Part shown: positions 25,947 to 37,514 of the stretch, one piece after another
Position numbering within the stretch: position 1 is the stretch's first letter
Layout: every line of letters begins with the position of its first letter
DNA from: Xanthoparmelia taractica
Lineage: Eukaryota > Ascomycota > Lecanoromycetes > Lecanorales > Parmeliaceae
Reading direction: 5' to 3'
Length of the DNA: 61,869 nt
NCBI GenBank assembly: GCA_033085395.1
Contig: JANQBS010000230.1
Coordinates: 1 to 61,869 of the forward strand
Translations under genes and position numbers: made by a program
The notes under the pieces: model-generated
What the model was told of the DNA's origin: nothing
What the model saw: only the letters and a program-made list of their open reading frames with translations
The model's database searches: none

Positions 25947-26846
25947 TCACTTCCGTTTCACCGCTCGCTCCCAAACATGACTCTTTTCTTCCAATCCCAC
26001 ATCTTCGCCGACGTGTCCCTCCCTCCAGCAGCCCCAGCAGTATAGGTCACCATCGCATCCAAAGCATCTGACAGTCGCGTTCGCGCAGCAGATGATGCAC
26101 CAAGAGTCAATGTCTTTGTCAGCAAATCCGGGAGATTGAATTGTAGAGTTGCGAGTGGAGGGTGCTGTAGTGGGCGCGGAGGGAAGGGCGGAGGACAGCA
26201 GTGGTATATCAGGAATAGACGGGAATACCAGTGACGCAAAAGAGTCTGGCGGCGGTGGAGCTTGGGGCACGGGCACCCTGTCGGATTGGGATGAGACAAC
26301 AGTCGATACAGGCTTCTGCTGCCGTTCCAAATTTACTTCGTCCAGGATTTGCTGAAGAGAAGCCTCTGCCTCTGTTTCAACTTCTTCATCTTGCTCAGGC
26401 TCGATAGCTCGTGCAGATTCTCTTGGGCTTCTGCTGAGGCTAGTGGCAGAGCTCATACGCTTATGTTTCGTGATCGAGGAATCTCCATTGGGAAGCGTGC
26501 ACTTTGCCTCTGCGATGAGTGCTTTTCCCTCTTCAAGATCTGTAGAGCTAATCCTGCCTTGGCCTTCAGGATCGAGTTGAGCTAGGAGTTCCTCGATCGT
26601 AGGTGAAGGTGGAGGACTATTATCGTCGTCAATAGAGTCGGCCAGTGAAGCTTGCTTGTGATCAGCAGATTTCCGGCCATGTAGCCTTTCGAAGCGTGCG
26701 ATGAGATCCTCCGGAGTATCGTCGAGCTCGCTGGCACCTGCTGGCCCGGACAGACTTTTCGAGGCGTCGAATGATATACTCGACTGCTTGAGGTTATTCA
26801 GCCGTGCCAATAGTGCGTCGTCGTGACTCGATGGCTCATCGTCCAT
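25947..26846 (-). CDS. ANCHR/ZFYVE19-like zinc-finger protein
   Basis: Single exon, 299 aa, ATG start. The N-terminal two thirds are acidic and low in complexity. They include two short conserved-looking helices, LLARLNNLK at about 13 and TPEDLIARFERLHG at about 45, the latter resembling MIT-interacting motifs. At about 245-290 a Cys-rich module reads WCIICCANATVRCFGCDGDLYCWGCWREGH, the cross-brace pattern of ANCHR-type FYVE-like fingers. In animals the relative controls the abscission checkpoint through Vps4/ESCRT-III. The fungal function is inferred only from this likeness. An upstream exon cannot be excluded. Confidence 0.7.
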   Translation of the reverse strand: MDDEPSSHDDALLARLNNLKQSSISFDASKSLSGPAGASELDDTPEDLIARFERLHGRKSADHKQASLADSIDDDNSPPPSPTIEELLAQLDPEGQGRISSTDLEEGKALIAEAKCTLPNGDSSITKHKRMSSATSLSRSPRESARAIEPEQDEEVETEAEASLQQILDEVNLERQQKPVSTVVSSQSDRVPVPQAPPPPDSFASLVFPSIPDIPLLSSALPSAPTTAPSTRNSTIQSPGFADKDIDSWCIICCANATVRCFGCDGDLYCWGCWREGHVGEDVGLEEKSHVWERAVKRK

Positions 26847-28428
26847 GTCTGCTCCATGCTCAAATCAACATCATGTTGGGATGCTAATAGGGGCGTTTCC
26901 CTTTACCGTGGGGGCTGAACTCGGAACTCCAGGAGCACTCGGGGGCTGCTTTAAGCGAGCTCGTATTCTACGGTGACCGTAGCCCGCCGGATAAGCACAA
27001 GTCCACCGTGTCACCAAGATTTACCCTCAAGCTATATCTAAAGAAATATACATGAGACGGTGTGTTTGAAGAATAGAGACTGGAATGCCATGTCCCTCGA
27101 ATGGTAAGAAAATTTCGAGGATCATTATAATCCATTTTTCCTTTGCGATTGTACATATCCACCTTCAGCCGTCTTTCCTCATGCTGAGTGTAGTCATTTT
27201 GATAAAGGAGGCCGGTAGCTCAATCAAGGTGACCAAAGATGCCTCTAATCGGCAACTTGTCAACTTCTTAACGTCACGAAACTGCGCTTACAATCATGCT
27301 GAGTCTTACGCTTCCTTGATAGCTTACTGATACAGTAGAAAAAAGTTTTCGGAGATTTGTCGGGTTCTTTCCAATTCACGGTACCTGTCATGTCTTCCTC
27401 AACCTCGGTATTGGAAAAGATCCTCATGGAGTCCATTATGGGGGTTTCTTGCGAGAGGATCGACTTGAATATAACCAGCAATTCATTAAAATCGGAGAAA
27501 ACCGCAGGCATCTCGAGGCAGGCCATACGTTATCCGAGTCTTTCTCAGCGTGCACGAGAACAAGGAAGCCACAGATGTATTTGGCTGTGCATTAAAAACG
27601 GTAGGAGACTCTACGGTTATGATTTACCTTGCGAAGCTGCTGAGCTGCGCTATTTGACCAACCTGACCAACCCCGCTTTGCTCTGTGGTCGCCAGGGGTT
27701 TGATGAGCTCTTGGACAGAAGTTGTTGCAAGGTTGAGCATGCATCAGATCTAGAGCAGCAGAGGAACCATATCCGGTACGGAGTAGATACCATCACGTTT
27801 AATATATTGTGCTCTGTGCTTGAAAAGGAGCCAGGGCGGACGGCTACTCAGTCTAAATGCTCCGAGTGAAAAGCCTATAAGTTAGTAAATAGCTCTGAGA
27901 AATCCTGTAGGTCAACATCTCTTTCGGAGAGCACGTAATAAAGAAGAGGCCGCAAGTCTTTCTATTCTACCTATACCTGAGTTCTAATTTTCGTACTTAA
28001 GATTCCTACCTTAAGAAAGTCAAGTCATTGACTTGCAGCCCCACCGCATACCGGAGACGAATCATAAGACATGTAGAAATAGGACGAACCATCCTTCCAT
28101 GCAATGACTCAGTCATTCGTAGACCATCCACGGACCAATAGACCATATATAGACCATCTGATACTGGACTTGGAGAATGAGATTTGAATAACGGGTCATG
28201 TGCAAATGCACCAACAGCCTGCCGGAGATTGGTTAGCCAATCACCTTTCATGAATTTGTAGAAAGGGACCAGCGCAAGCCGAGGCTCGGAATTACTCCGC
28301 CACGAACCCAAAGTCCATTGTCAATATCAAAGACCCCACAATCCTCCCTCTTCCAAAAGAATTTCACCTTCCTCTACTCCTCACACTCAGAAATCTCTTG
28401 TTCACTTCTACAAACCATAACGCTCCTA
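26847..28428. other. Intergenic, 1.6 kb without recognised gene
   Basis: Several 60-170 codon open frames occur (for example plus strand 27357-27869 and minus strand 27260-27526), but none shows domain character or good splice partners. It holds the divergent promoters of the zinc-finger gene and the fumarate reductase gene. Confidence 0.45.
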
Positions 28429-30621
28429 ATGGTGCCCAGGATAATCGTAGTGGGAGGCGGCTGTGAGTAGCATTCCACCCAGCTCCGCCATTCCCGAGGA
28501 CTGATTGAAACACAGTGTCTGGCTTGAGCGCTGCCCATACAATCTACCTCGCTGGTGGCAATGTATTGTTACTCGACAAGAACAGTAGGTCATTGGATCC
28601 TCCCTTGATGGTCTTTAATTGACTGACCCCTCACGTAGACTTCTTCGGCGGAAACTCTACAAAAGCTACCTCGGGCATCAATGCGGCCTTGACAAGAACA
28701 CAAGTCGACGAGAAGATCCAAGACAGCGTCAAACAGTTTTACGATGACACAATCAAGTCGGCCAGAGACAAGGCACGCCCTGACTTGATCAAAGTCCTCA
28801 CATACCAATCCGCTTCAGCCGTAGAATGGCTTCAGGATGTATTCAATCTCGACTTGACTCTTGTCTCACGATTAGGGTATGTGTGCTCCGTCTTTTCAGT
28901 AGGAGTAACATGCTGACGACTGCATAGTGGTCACTCCCAACCTCGAACACACAGAGGGCACGATGCCAAGTTCCCCGGCATGGCAATAACCTACGCTTTA
29001 ATGCAGCGTTTGGAAGAATTGGTTGAGACTGACCCAGAACGCATTCAAATCATCAAGAAGGCTCGCGTTACGAGGATTAACAGAGAAGGAAACAAGATCA
29101 CCGGTGTCACATATGAGTTCGGTGGCGAGGAAAGCTCCATTGATGGTGTGGTGGTTCTGGCTACTGGAGGTTACGCTGCCGATTTTGGCAACTCATCTTT
29201 GTTAAAGAAGCACAGGCCAGACACGTTCGACCTGGCCAGCACAAATGGTACTCACGCTACTGGTGATGGTTTGAAAATGTTGATGGAGATTGGTGGTAAT
29301 GGAATTGACCTTGATAAGGTCCAAGTGCATCCAACAGGCCTGGTAGATCCTAAAGACCCAGGCTCAAAGTGGAAGTTTTTAGCCGCTGAAGGTATGTCTG
29401 CCTACATTGAAGTTACACTGAGCTCTTCGCTAACAGATATACAGCTCTACGTGGTGAGGGGGGTCTCCTGCTTAACGGTGAAGGTCAACGATTTGCAGAC
29501 GAGCTGGGTCACCGTGACTATGTGTCCGGCGAGATGTGGAAGCAGAAGGAAGCTAAGAAGTGGCCCATCCGTCTTGTACTAAATTCCAAAGCATCCAACG
29601 TGCTCGACTTCCATACTCGTCATTATTCAGGCCGTGGCCTTATGAAGAAGATGAGCGGCAAGGAATTAGCCAAAGACATTGGATGCTCAGAAAGCACTCT
29701 TCAAAAGACATTCTCCGACTACAACGAGATTGCAGATGGCAAGCAAAAAGACCCTTTCGGCAAGAAATTCTTCCATAACCTCCCTTTCAATATCGACGAC
29801 ACCTTCCACGTCGCTGTTATGGAGCCAGTCCTACATTTCACAATGGGCGGTATCGAAATAAACGATAAAGCCGAGGTTCTGAATTCTGAGGGCAAGCCAT
29901 TCGAGAGCCTCTATGCTTGCGGTGAACTCGCGGGTGGTGTTCACGGCGCCAACCGTCTTGGTGGCTCTTCCCTTCTTGGTTGTGTCGTTTACGGCCGCGT
30001 CGCCGGCAGCAGCGCCAGCCAGTACCTCTTCCAGAAAGTCATCACAGGCGGCATCTCCACCGCTTCTCAGCGTCTTGGGCAGATTTCTCTGCATATCGAC
30101 CCTTCGACTCCGGGGAAGATCTCCGTGGAGTGGGCAGATGGCTCTAATGCACATTCTTCCGACGCAAGCTACTCGCCGGCTGCTGGAGGCAAGAAGCAAG
30201 AGCAGCAATCGCAGCGCTCTGCTGGTCCGGTAATGAAGGGTGACAAGGCTGACAGCAAGGATTCGGGCAAAGTAAGCAGGCCGACCGATCCTGTTGAGTT
30301 CAAGGTGCCCGAAAAGGAATACAGCATGGAGGAAGTGGCGAAGCACAACCAGAAGGATGACTTATGGATTGCGGTCAAGGGTATTGTACTCGATGTGACG
30401 AATTGGTTGGATGAACATCCAGGAGGGCCACAGGCGCTGTTTAGCCACATGGGTAAAGATGCTACTGAAGGTTCGCCCCAACTCTCACCTTCGACGCGGT
30501 ATGTGAGCTAACAAATTTCATAGAGTTCGAGATGCTGCATGATGACGAGGTCATCCCTAAGTATGCCGCCAGTATCGTCATCGGGCGGGTGCAGGGCCAG
30601 GAACCAAGGCTCGAGATATAA
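28429..30621 (+). CDS. OSM1: Fumarate reductase (Osm1-type) with C-terminal cytochrome b5
   Basis: Exons 28429-28462, 28516-28584, 28639-28876, 28928-29391, 29445-30470 and 30524-30621, giving 642 aa. The FAD-binding start (RIIVVGGGLSGLSAA) is at residue 4, so no organelle targeting signal is visible and a cytosolic enzyme is likely. Family motifs follow in order: STKATSGINAA, GHDAKFPGMAITYAL, QVHPTGLVDP, LAAEALRGEGGLLLN, HFTMGGIEIN, and GGVHGANRLGGSSLLGCVVYG. After a charged linker, a cytochrome b5 domain (YSMEEVAKHNQKDDLWIAVKG, then the haem ligand motif HPGG) ends the protein; its last helix is completed by the final exon. The enzyme reduces fumarate to succinate to reoxidise FADH2/NADH. 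The last intron has an unusual GTTCGC donor but a good GCTAAC branch and CATAG end. Confidence 0.92.
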
Positions 30622-31035
30622 GAAACGAGGTGGACGAGGTTGCTATCGATTGGGCTTGGCCGCGTTGGATTGATGTGCGTTTTTTAAACTGATAAGGGGG
30701 TTCCATTGAGCACTTGACCCTGAACAAATTCTCCTTCTTGTCTATATTCCTCCAAGCAAGTAAATACTGAGATCAGGTCAACAAAGCCCCCTTGCCCAAG
30801 TGATCAAGAACAGCAAGTATATACTGAGATCAGGTCAACAAAGCCCCCTTGCCCAAGTGATCATGGACATAAACTCAGAGCTAACAACAGTAGCAAATCA
30901 TCGCTTCCTTCCCCCGCCTCCATATCCACCTTGCTCTACCCATCCTCATCCTAATCCTCCCCCCTCCCCCTCCTCAACCCGTATTTCTCACCTCACATAC
31001 CCCCATCCCCTTCTCAGAAAAAAGCAACCCACACC
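30622..31035. other. Convergent 3' region with tandem duplication
   Basis: Short gap between fumarate reductase (+) and the C-rich unknown gene (-). Contains the duplication at 30756-30863 and a C-rich tract beyond 30900. No gene supported. Confidence 0.6.
30756..30863. repeat. Near-perfect tandem duplication, 57-bp period
   Basis: 51 bases at 30756-30806 recur at 30813-30863 with a single mismatch (GTAAATA versus GTATATA). The unit includes CAGGTCAACAAAGCCCCC. The two copies are separated by 6 bases. Confidence 0.9.
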
Positions 31036-31908
31036 TTACTCAACAATCCACTCCCCTTCCCAAAATTCCGCGACCCCCTTCCCCTCCTCCCCCCCCAACC
31101 ACTCCCCCAACACCCTCCTCCCACCATCTGTCCCAGCCAGCTCGGCCACCTCTTTTATGGACTGACACAGATCGCTCAGCACGTTCGTCACGTGCACGGA
31201 TAGTGGGCGCAAGGGGGCCGCGGATGTTAGGTGTGGGAGGAGCGTGAGCGTTGGTACGGGTATGGGTATGGGTGGTGGTGAGATTGGTCGGATGGGGAGT
31301 GGTAGGGACAGGGAGAGTGAGGGCGGTGTGGTGTATGTTTTTAGTATGCGGAGGAGGTGGGTGGGCGTGGGGATCGGGAGGATAGGTGGGGGGGTGGGGA
31401 GGGCGTGGAGGCTGGGTTTTTTATGTGAGGAGTTTGTGGTTGACTTAGGGATTGGGTATTGAGGTTCGGGTTTGGGGGTTGGGGGGGGGGAAAGAGGCGC
31501 ACCGTGTTTGCAGTTCCATGAATCCGTGCATCGCGCCGCGATCGTTGTCGTCGGTTTTGTCGGATGTGGAGAGGAGGAATAGGATGGTGGGGGTCGGGGT
31601 TGCTGTTAGAGTCGAAAAGCGACGTATTCTGTCTGTCGATTCTTGGGCGTGGAGGGAGGAGGCGGTTTGGATGAGGAAGGGTTGGGTTGTGGGAAGGTGG
31701 TGGTGTTGGGTGGGTTGGATGGGGAGGGCGAGGTCGTGGGTTTGGAGGTTGGTTTCTGGGTGTGGTTGTTAGTTCGTAGTTTGAGGGTCGGTATGGTGGG
31801 AGAGGTTGGGGAGGCGATGGTACCGCGGAGTTTGGGGTTGGTGGAGGATGTGAGGAGGGGAATGAGGGTGGAGAGGGATGGGCGGCGACGAAGGGTGGTG
31901 CAGAACAT
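31036..31908 (-). CDS. Unknown protein, extremely C-rich coding strand
   Basis: Exons (minus): 31908-31824, 31755-31503 and 31411-31036, giving 237 aa. The reading frame looks shifted twice until a 68-bp intron (GTACCA donor, ACTAAC branch, CCCAG end) and a 91-bp intron (GTGCGC donor, CCTAAG branch, CCCAG end) are removed; it then stays open. I do not recognise the family. Visible features: a basic hydrophobic N-terminus (MFCTTLRRRPSLSTLIPLL) that could be a mitochondrial presequence; a central helix-like ESTDRIRRFSTLTATPTPTILFLL; Pro-rich repeats; and an acidic, Trp-containing C-terminus (EFWEGEWIVE). The coding strand is pyrimidine-rich to an extreme degree. Splice choice is inferred; the second donor is weak. 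Confidence 0.6.
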
Positions 31909-32282
31909 GGTTGGTTGAGTAGGTCAATGTGGTTGCACTTTGGATTAGAGAAGGCTGTTATTGAGTCTGGCAATGGAAAAATCGAGGGGAGCAATGAAAG
32001 TCTTCTGAAGGCTGGATGCTTGGAAAAGTGAGGATGTTTTTGTAAGGACTAAGCGAGTAGAGAAACGTTCTTTGGGTATCCACCACAACAACTCCTTATA
32101 CGCTCAACGCAAATAGGTGCCTTCATCACCCGTAGGCCCGTGGTATACCAATTGAATACCGCCATCTCTGCTTGCAGTCTGCCCGCTCTTCGTGTAAATT
32201 CATGTTAATACCATGCCTATCATACACACTTACTATACAGTCGAGTCATCCAAGAATCATCTATTCTCATATCGGGGTATGT
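31909..32282. other. Intergenic
   Basis: Promoter of the C-rich gene and 3' end of the OPA3-like gene, both on the minus strand. Nothing else seen. Confidence 0.5.
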
Positions 32283-33375
32283 TCACGATTTGGAACCGTC
32301 CTGTTTTGGCGGACTATTTATTCCAGTCGCCGTATTGTTGGCCTTCACTTCCGCGTGCTGAGTGTTGTTTGTTAAGTCGTTCTTGGAAGCTGTTGGTAAT
32401 ATTCTGCTTAAGATACTTGCAGAATTGGAGTCGTTCGTCATTGCAGCATTCAGCTCAGAAGACCCACTTTGACGACTTGTCTCAGGAGCTTCGATTGAAG
32501 GCTTGGGCTTCGTTTCGTCCCCTTGATCACCTTTTCGGTATAATCCCTGAAACCATGACAGCCACCCCTTCGGCTTGCCCTCCTTCTCATCCTCCTCCTC
32601 TTGCTCGTAGATCTCCTTTGGCAATATTCTCCGAGTGCCACTTAGGCCTGTGCGGTTGGTTTTCAGGGTCTCCTTTTCTAAATCCACGAAGGCCTTCCTG
32701 AACAACCTGACTTGGTTTTCTAGTCTCTCAATTTGATCGGCAACGTCTTCTCGCTTCGAGGTCTCTTGCTTGCTTCGGCGGTATGTTTCGAAGAATACCA
32801 GACTGACTCCGACGAGGAAAAGGAAGGATTCAGAGACGAAGTTCGAGCCCAGCTAAGGTGATCCCGCGGCTCAGCATATGGATTCGGGGGCAAAAAACCT
32901 GGCACTCAGTGCAGATCAACGGGAGGACACCCACATCGATAGCTTTAGCTTCGGATAGAGGCCGAATTTTTGGCAACTTTCTTTGCTCTTTTGTCTTATC
33001 GAGATTATTCTTAGACCGGGCTTCAGCTGCTTCATCAGCTTTTGTCTGGGCTTCCGTCTTGACCGTAGGAGCTTCGGACTTGTGCTTCTTGGCCTGAGCT
33101 TCTGCAGCTTCCCGGACGGCTTGTTTCTCGAGTGCTGCACTATCTTGAAGGAGACCAAGCCGAAATCGCATATCCCACCGGTGTATGCCCTGTGCGAAGT
33201 TGACGCAGATTCGACGGAATCTCTCATGCTCTCGGGCTTGAGCCTTGATGCGGTTCTGGATGGCAGGGAATCAGCCCGTGGGGTGAACGACTATTAAGAA
33301 ACAGTTACCCACCGCAATTGGCTTGGAGAGGGTCTTGACCAATAGAGAGCCGACTTTGATCACTATGCTAGACAT
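32283..33375 (-). CDS. OPA3: OPA3-like mitochondrial protein
   Basis: Exons (minus): 33375-33313, 33255-32935 and 32852-32283, giving 317 aa. The N-terminus (SSIVIKVGSLLVKTLSKPIANRIKAQAREHERFRRICVNFAQ) matches the OPA3 family, including the KP.AN.IK and HRW segments. An Ala/Lys-rich insert precedes AIDLGSNFVSESFLFLVGVSLVFFE, the conserved hydrophobic segment, which appears only after removing an 82-bp intron (GTGGGT donor). A coiled-coil-like region follows (REDVADQIERLENQVRLF), then a long polar tail not typical of the family. OPA3 proteins sit in mitochondrial membranes and affect morphology and lipid metabolism; the biochemical role is not settled. Confidence 0.87.
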
Positions 33376-33880
33376 TGCGGGCGATCTATGGGGATGCAGT
33401 CAAAAGCTTGGGACTATCATGACTGCGGGTCCCACAAATGGCTGGCATATGAGCTATTCAGTGCAGGGTTTCCATGATCTAACGTGACTTGGACCCATCA
33501 TCCAAGTTCTAGGGCGCTCCAGTGTTCCAGATATTTTTTCAGAGTTGGTAGGACAGGAAGCTTTTGGCTGGACTCCGAGTGCTTCGGCAAACGAATCAGG
33601 AAGGTTAGCCGCTCGGCTGTTGTCATGCGCTAAAATTCAATATTTACATTTTACTGTACACTCTTTCACTCGTTACAGAAGCTAGTGCACCTTGCGACAT
33701 ACCCTACTCTTGGTTATAGTAGGATCATGATCTTTTGTATTCGCCTTTAAATGTTTCTAAACCGCCATGATTAACCTGAAACTGTGACCACTGGCTGTTT
33801 ACCCGGACTCGTCAGTCTACTTGCAGACTCATTGAGACTCGTGTACGGGTCTCTACCACTCAGCACATCTCAAAAACAAC
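33376..33880. other. Divergent promoter, OPA3-like / Polo kinase
   Basis: 505 bases between two divergent starts. No coding signal; no motif I would name with confidence. Confidence 0.5.
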
Positions 33881-36800
33881 ATGGAGGCTCTATCGCCAAG
33901 ATCAACCAACATCCAAGCTAAGCCAAGACTTAGCAAGCAGAAGGAGAAAGAATTGGCCGATGAAGAAGAAAAAAGGGCGGAGGCAGCGAAGAAAGCATTG
34001 AAAGAGAAAGAGTATGCACCTGCACCTCCAGAATGGGTTCTTCAGCCTCCCATGGTGAAGGGTGGATTGGCGGAGAAATTTAGGACCGGAAGGTGTCTAG
34101 GGAAAGGAGGCTTTGCGATCTGTTATGAAGGCGAGTTACGCAACAAGGGTAGAGGGGCAGGCAAGACCATGTTTGCTCTTAAGATTGTCAAGACTTATAT
34201 GAATCTGAAGAAGATGGAGGATAAGGTATGTCAAATCCACACGCTCGAGAGTAGAATATCGAGTTAATGCCTTTGTCAGTTCCGGACTGAGCTCCAAATC
34301 CATGCGAAGATGCGGCATCCAAACATTGTCGAGTTTCATCGCGCCTTCAATTTCAAGGACAGCACCTACGTGGTACTCGAACTATGCTCTAATGGATCGA
34401 TAATGGACATGGTCAAAAAAAGAAGGTGCTTGACTCTGCCGGAGGTGCGACGGTTCACTGTTCAGCTGTGCGGAGCAATCAAATACATGCACGCCCGGAA
34501 CGTCATACATCGGGACTTGAAGATGGGAAATCTATTCTTGGACCACGACATGAACCTCAAGATTGGAGACTTTGGCCTGGCAGCAGTGCTGGTAAGCAAG
34601 CACGAGTACCGAGGCTTACACGACCAAAAGTATAGGAGGACTACATTATGCGGAACACCCAATTACATTGCACCTGAAATCTTGGAGAAAGGGAAGGGTG
34701 GACACGATTATAAAGTCGACATATGGGCCATTGGAGTCATCTTGTAAGTGCGGGAGATGCGATTAGCTGTACCCCAGATCTGACAATTTTAGATTTGCCA
34801 TGCTCGTTGGTCAGCCACCGTTTCAAGCAGCTTCCCAAAATGAGATCTATCGGAAGGCCAGAGGCGTGGAGTACGACTGGCCTGAGAAGAACAAACACTT
34901 CAATGACATACCTGAGGAGGCAAAAGACCTAGTCACTCGACTGTTGAAAGTAGATGCAGAAGAACGTCCTGATCCGGATGAGGTTGTCGGCCATCCATTT
35001 TTCTCTATGCACGGCGGCGATGCAATGCCCATGGTAATGGAGCATTACTTCTGCCGTGAATTTCCCCGTTACCTTGATAGAAAAGCCTCCCCTCGTGGAG
35101 ACGTCATGCTAAAGGGTACCGAGCGCTTGAGTCTGAGGGTTCTCGCAAGACATTGTGGTGTGGGATTTTTGCCTGGCGACGCTGGGCCTCAAGCGGCGGT
35201 CGGTGAGGACGTCGATTTGACTTTGTATAAGGAATGCCGGGCAGAAGAGGACTCTGGAAACGCACCAGTTGTACCTTTGCCCAAAGACATGGTGTACATT
35301 TCCAAGTTCTCATCATCAAGTTGGCCAAATTTGGAAGCCAATCTCTCCAGCCAATCGACTTTGGTCAATTCAGAAATTGGGCAAGACGCAGAAACGACTC
35401 GGTCATCAACAGCAGTGTCTCGGTCATCCACCGATACGGCAGAAAACATCAATAACCGCTCCGTACCTGAGCGGCCACGGAGGGCTCCTGCTCAAAGCCA
35501 CGCCGCTACTCTTCGTGCTGCTCATGCCAGCTCCAGGCCTCCTCAATTGAAGCAGATCTTAGAGCATGCCGGCCCCAGCGATGGCACCGTGCGCACTAAG
35601 GCCTCAGTCAATGCTTCTGTACGCGCACGACGAGGGCTCCTGAACGAGGTGCCAATTCGTCCCACCCTTAACGCGTCCAGCGCCGGCGGTCTCGAAGCAA
35701 AAACGCTAGCCCGGAACCCTAGAGTTACTCGAGCGAAGAACGTGCATGTACTGGATGAGGAAAAGGCAGACCCGCCATTAGCAACGAAAGCCCACAGACC
35801 GGCAACAAAAGATCATTGTGTTGATCAAGCATATTTGAATCCAGACATGAAACGACAAGACAAGGCTGCTGACTCAAGAGCTAGGATTGCAACAAACGTG
35901 CTGAAAGAGATGGCTGGTGTCGTGCCCCTCACCAGGACAATGTCTTCAGAGTTGACATCAGATCGTGCCAGGGAGCGGTCTGATAGCCCAAGGCCTGAAA
36001 ACGCACTCATTGGGCCCGATGAGGTCTTAGAATGCTTGCCAGACTCTAAGCCGGACGCTGTTCTCTGTCAACTGCAAAGACTTCATAACGAGCTTGAGAT
36101 AAGCTTAAAGAACTTGGCTGAGGGGAACGATCATTCCCACATTGAAGAGTTTGACGCTCAGAGTCAGAACTTCAAGCACCGGCCAGTAGTCGTAAAATGG
36201 GTCGACTACACCAACAAATTTGGCATCGGCTACATACTTGCTAATGGCACCGTTGGCTGCGTCTTCAAAGGCGATGAGACCAGTAACCCGACCTGTGTTG
36301 TTGTTGCAGGAGCAGAAGAACACTTGAAAAAGCGCAACGTAACAAACTACCGCGAGAAGCACCAAATGGTTCATGCAAGAGGTGCACCGATTGAGTTCAT
36401 TGAAAACTGCGGCGTAGAGGGGCTCAAACGTGTCTTAGTTCCGGCGTCTCAATATCAGGTCCCGGTGAGCGATGCGGGCGTTGCAGATAAGCTTGCCCCT
36501 GGACGCGACATTCACGATTATGAGAAGCGAAGGAAACTTTGTCTTTGGGATAAATTCGGCAAATACATGACGCAGACGCTCGGAAAGAGCGAAGAGATAG
36601 ACGCAAACTCGCTCGAAGAGGCGAACTCGAGCAGATCGAGACGCAACAATATCGCCGGCCCATTCGTGAAGTTCTACCAGCGTTTAGGCAATGTAGGCAT
36701 ATGGGGTTTCGGCGATGGATCCTTCCAGTTCAATTTCCCAGACCACACCAAACTCGTTGTCTCCGGTGATGGAAGATGGCTCGACTTCTACCACCTCCCA

Positions 36801-37139
36801 ATCCCAGCGGCAAAGGCTCTCAAAACCGGACGAGTACTCGAAGCAGGAGCACTGGCCGCTCGAAGCGTCCTCTGCTACCCTACAAGCGTCATGCTGAGTG
36901 GCTCTTATCCCGGTCACGATTTCAAAGAACTAATCAGGGAGAATGAACTCGATGGTAAGACGGCATTCGTGCGGGATGTCGTGGGCCTTTGGGCTAAAGA
37001 GGGCGGTTTGGGCTGTATGGGGAGGAAGAAGGGTCTTAAATGGGAGGGTATGTTGGAGGAAGGCGGAAAGTTGGTGTGGGTTACGGTTGGTGCGAAGGGT
37101 GGGGATACGAGGTATGAGATGCCTGCTAAAGGGACTTGA
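33881..37139 (+). CDS. CDC5: Polo-like kinase
   Basis: Exons 33881-34225, 34280-34743 and 34793-37139, giving 1051 aa. A Lys/Glu-rich N-terminus precedes the kinase domain. The glycine loop is LGKGGFAICYEG, with Ala in the position typical of Polo kinases. Catalytic residues are seen in HRDLKMGN (about 191) and DFG (about 211), and the activation segment ends RRTTLCGTPNYIAPEI. A long linker of about 350 residues is Ser/Arg-rich and probably disordered. Polo box 1 is at about 730-800 (VVKWVDYTNKFGIGYILANG) and polo box 2 at about 893-970 (FVKFYQRLGNVGIWGFGDG...), which bind phosphorylated targets. The kinase drives mitotic entry, spindle assembly and cytokinesis. The protein is longer than yeast Cdc5 (705 aa), mostly in the linker. 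Confidence 0.95.
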
Positions 37140-37514
37140 GCCGCATCAACCCTAACCCCAGAGCATGTCTTGTCTTCCAGAGTGTCTATGATTGGATGTC
37201 CCGGTTTTTGAATGGTGCCCCCTTGAGCAACCTTACCAGAGTAGCATTACGACATTGGACATCATGCAGCGAGTATCAATGATCCGGCGCGGTGTTTGGG
37301 CGTTCAGGAAAATAGGATATGCGAGCGAGCTTTGTACAGCAGCATTGTTCATATCGTAGCGTTGAGTAAGCAAATGGGTATCTATTCGCCACTAAAGCTC
37401 GTAAAAGCCAGAAAGGCATGCTGTGCAGATGATTGCATGGACCAAAATCCATCAAGGGAGTAAATGCAACCCACATGCTAACGAAGAAAAAAAGCAAAAC
37501 ATTGTCCTTGTAGA
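37140..37514. other. Convergent 3' region, Polo kinase / MutL
   Basis: 375 bases between two convergent genes. Nothing recognised. Confidence 0.5.
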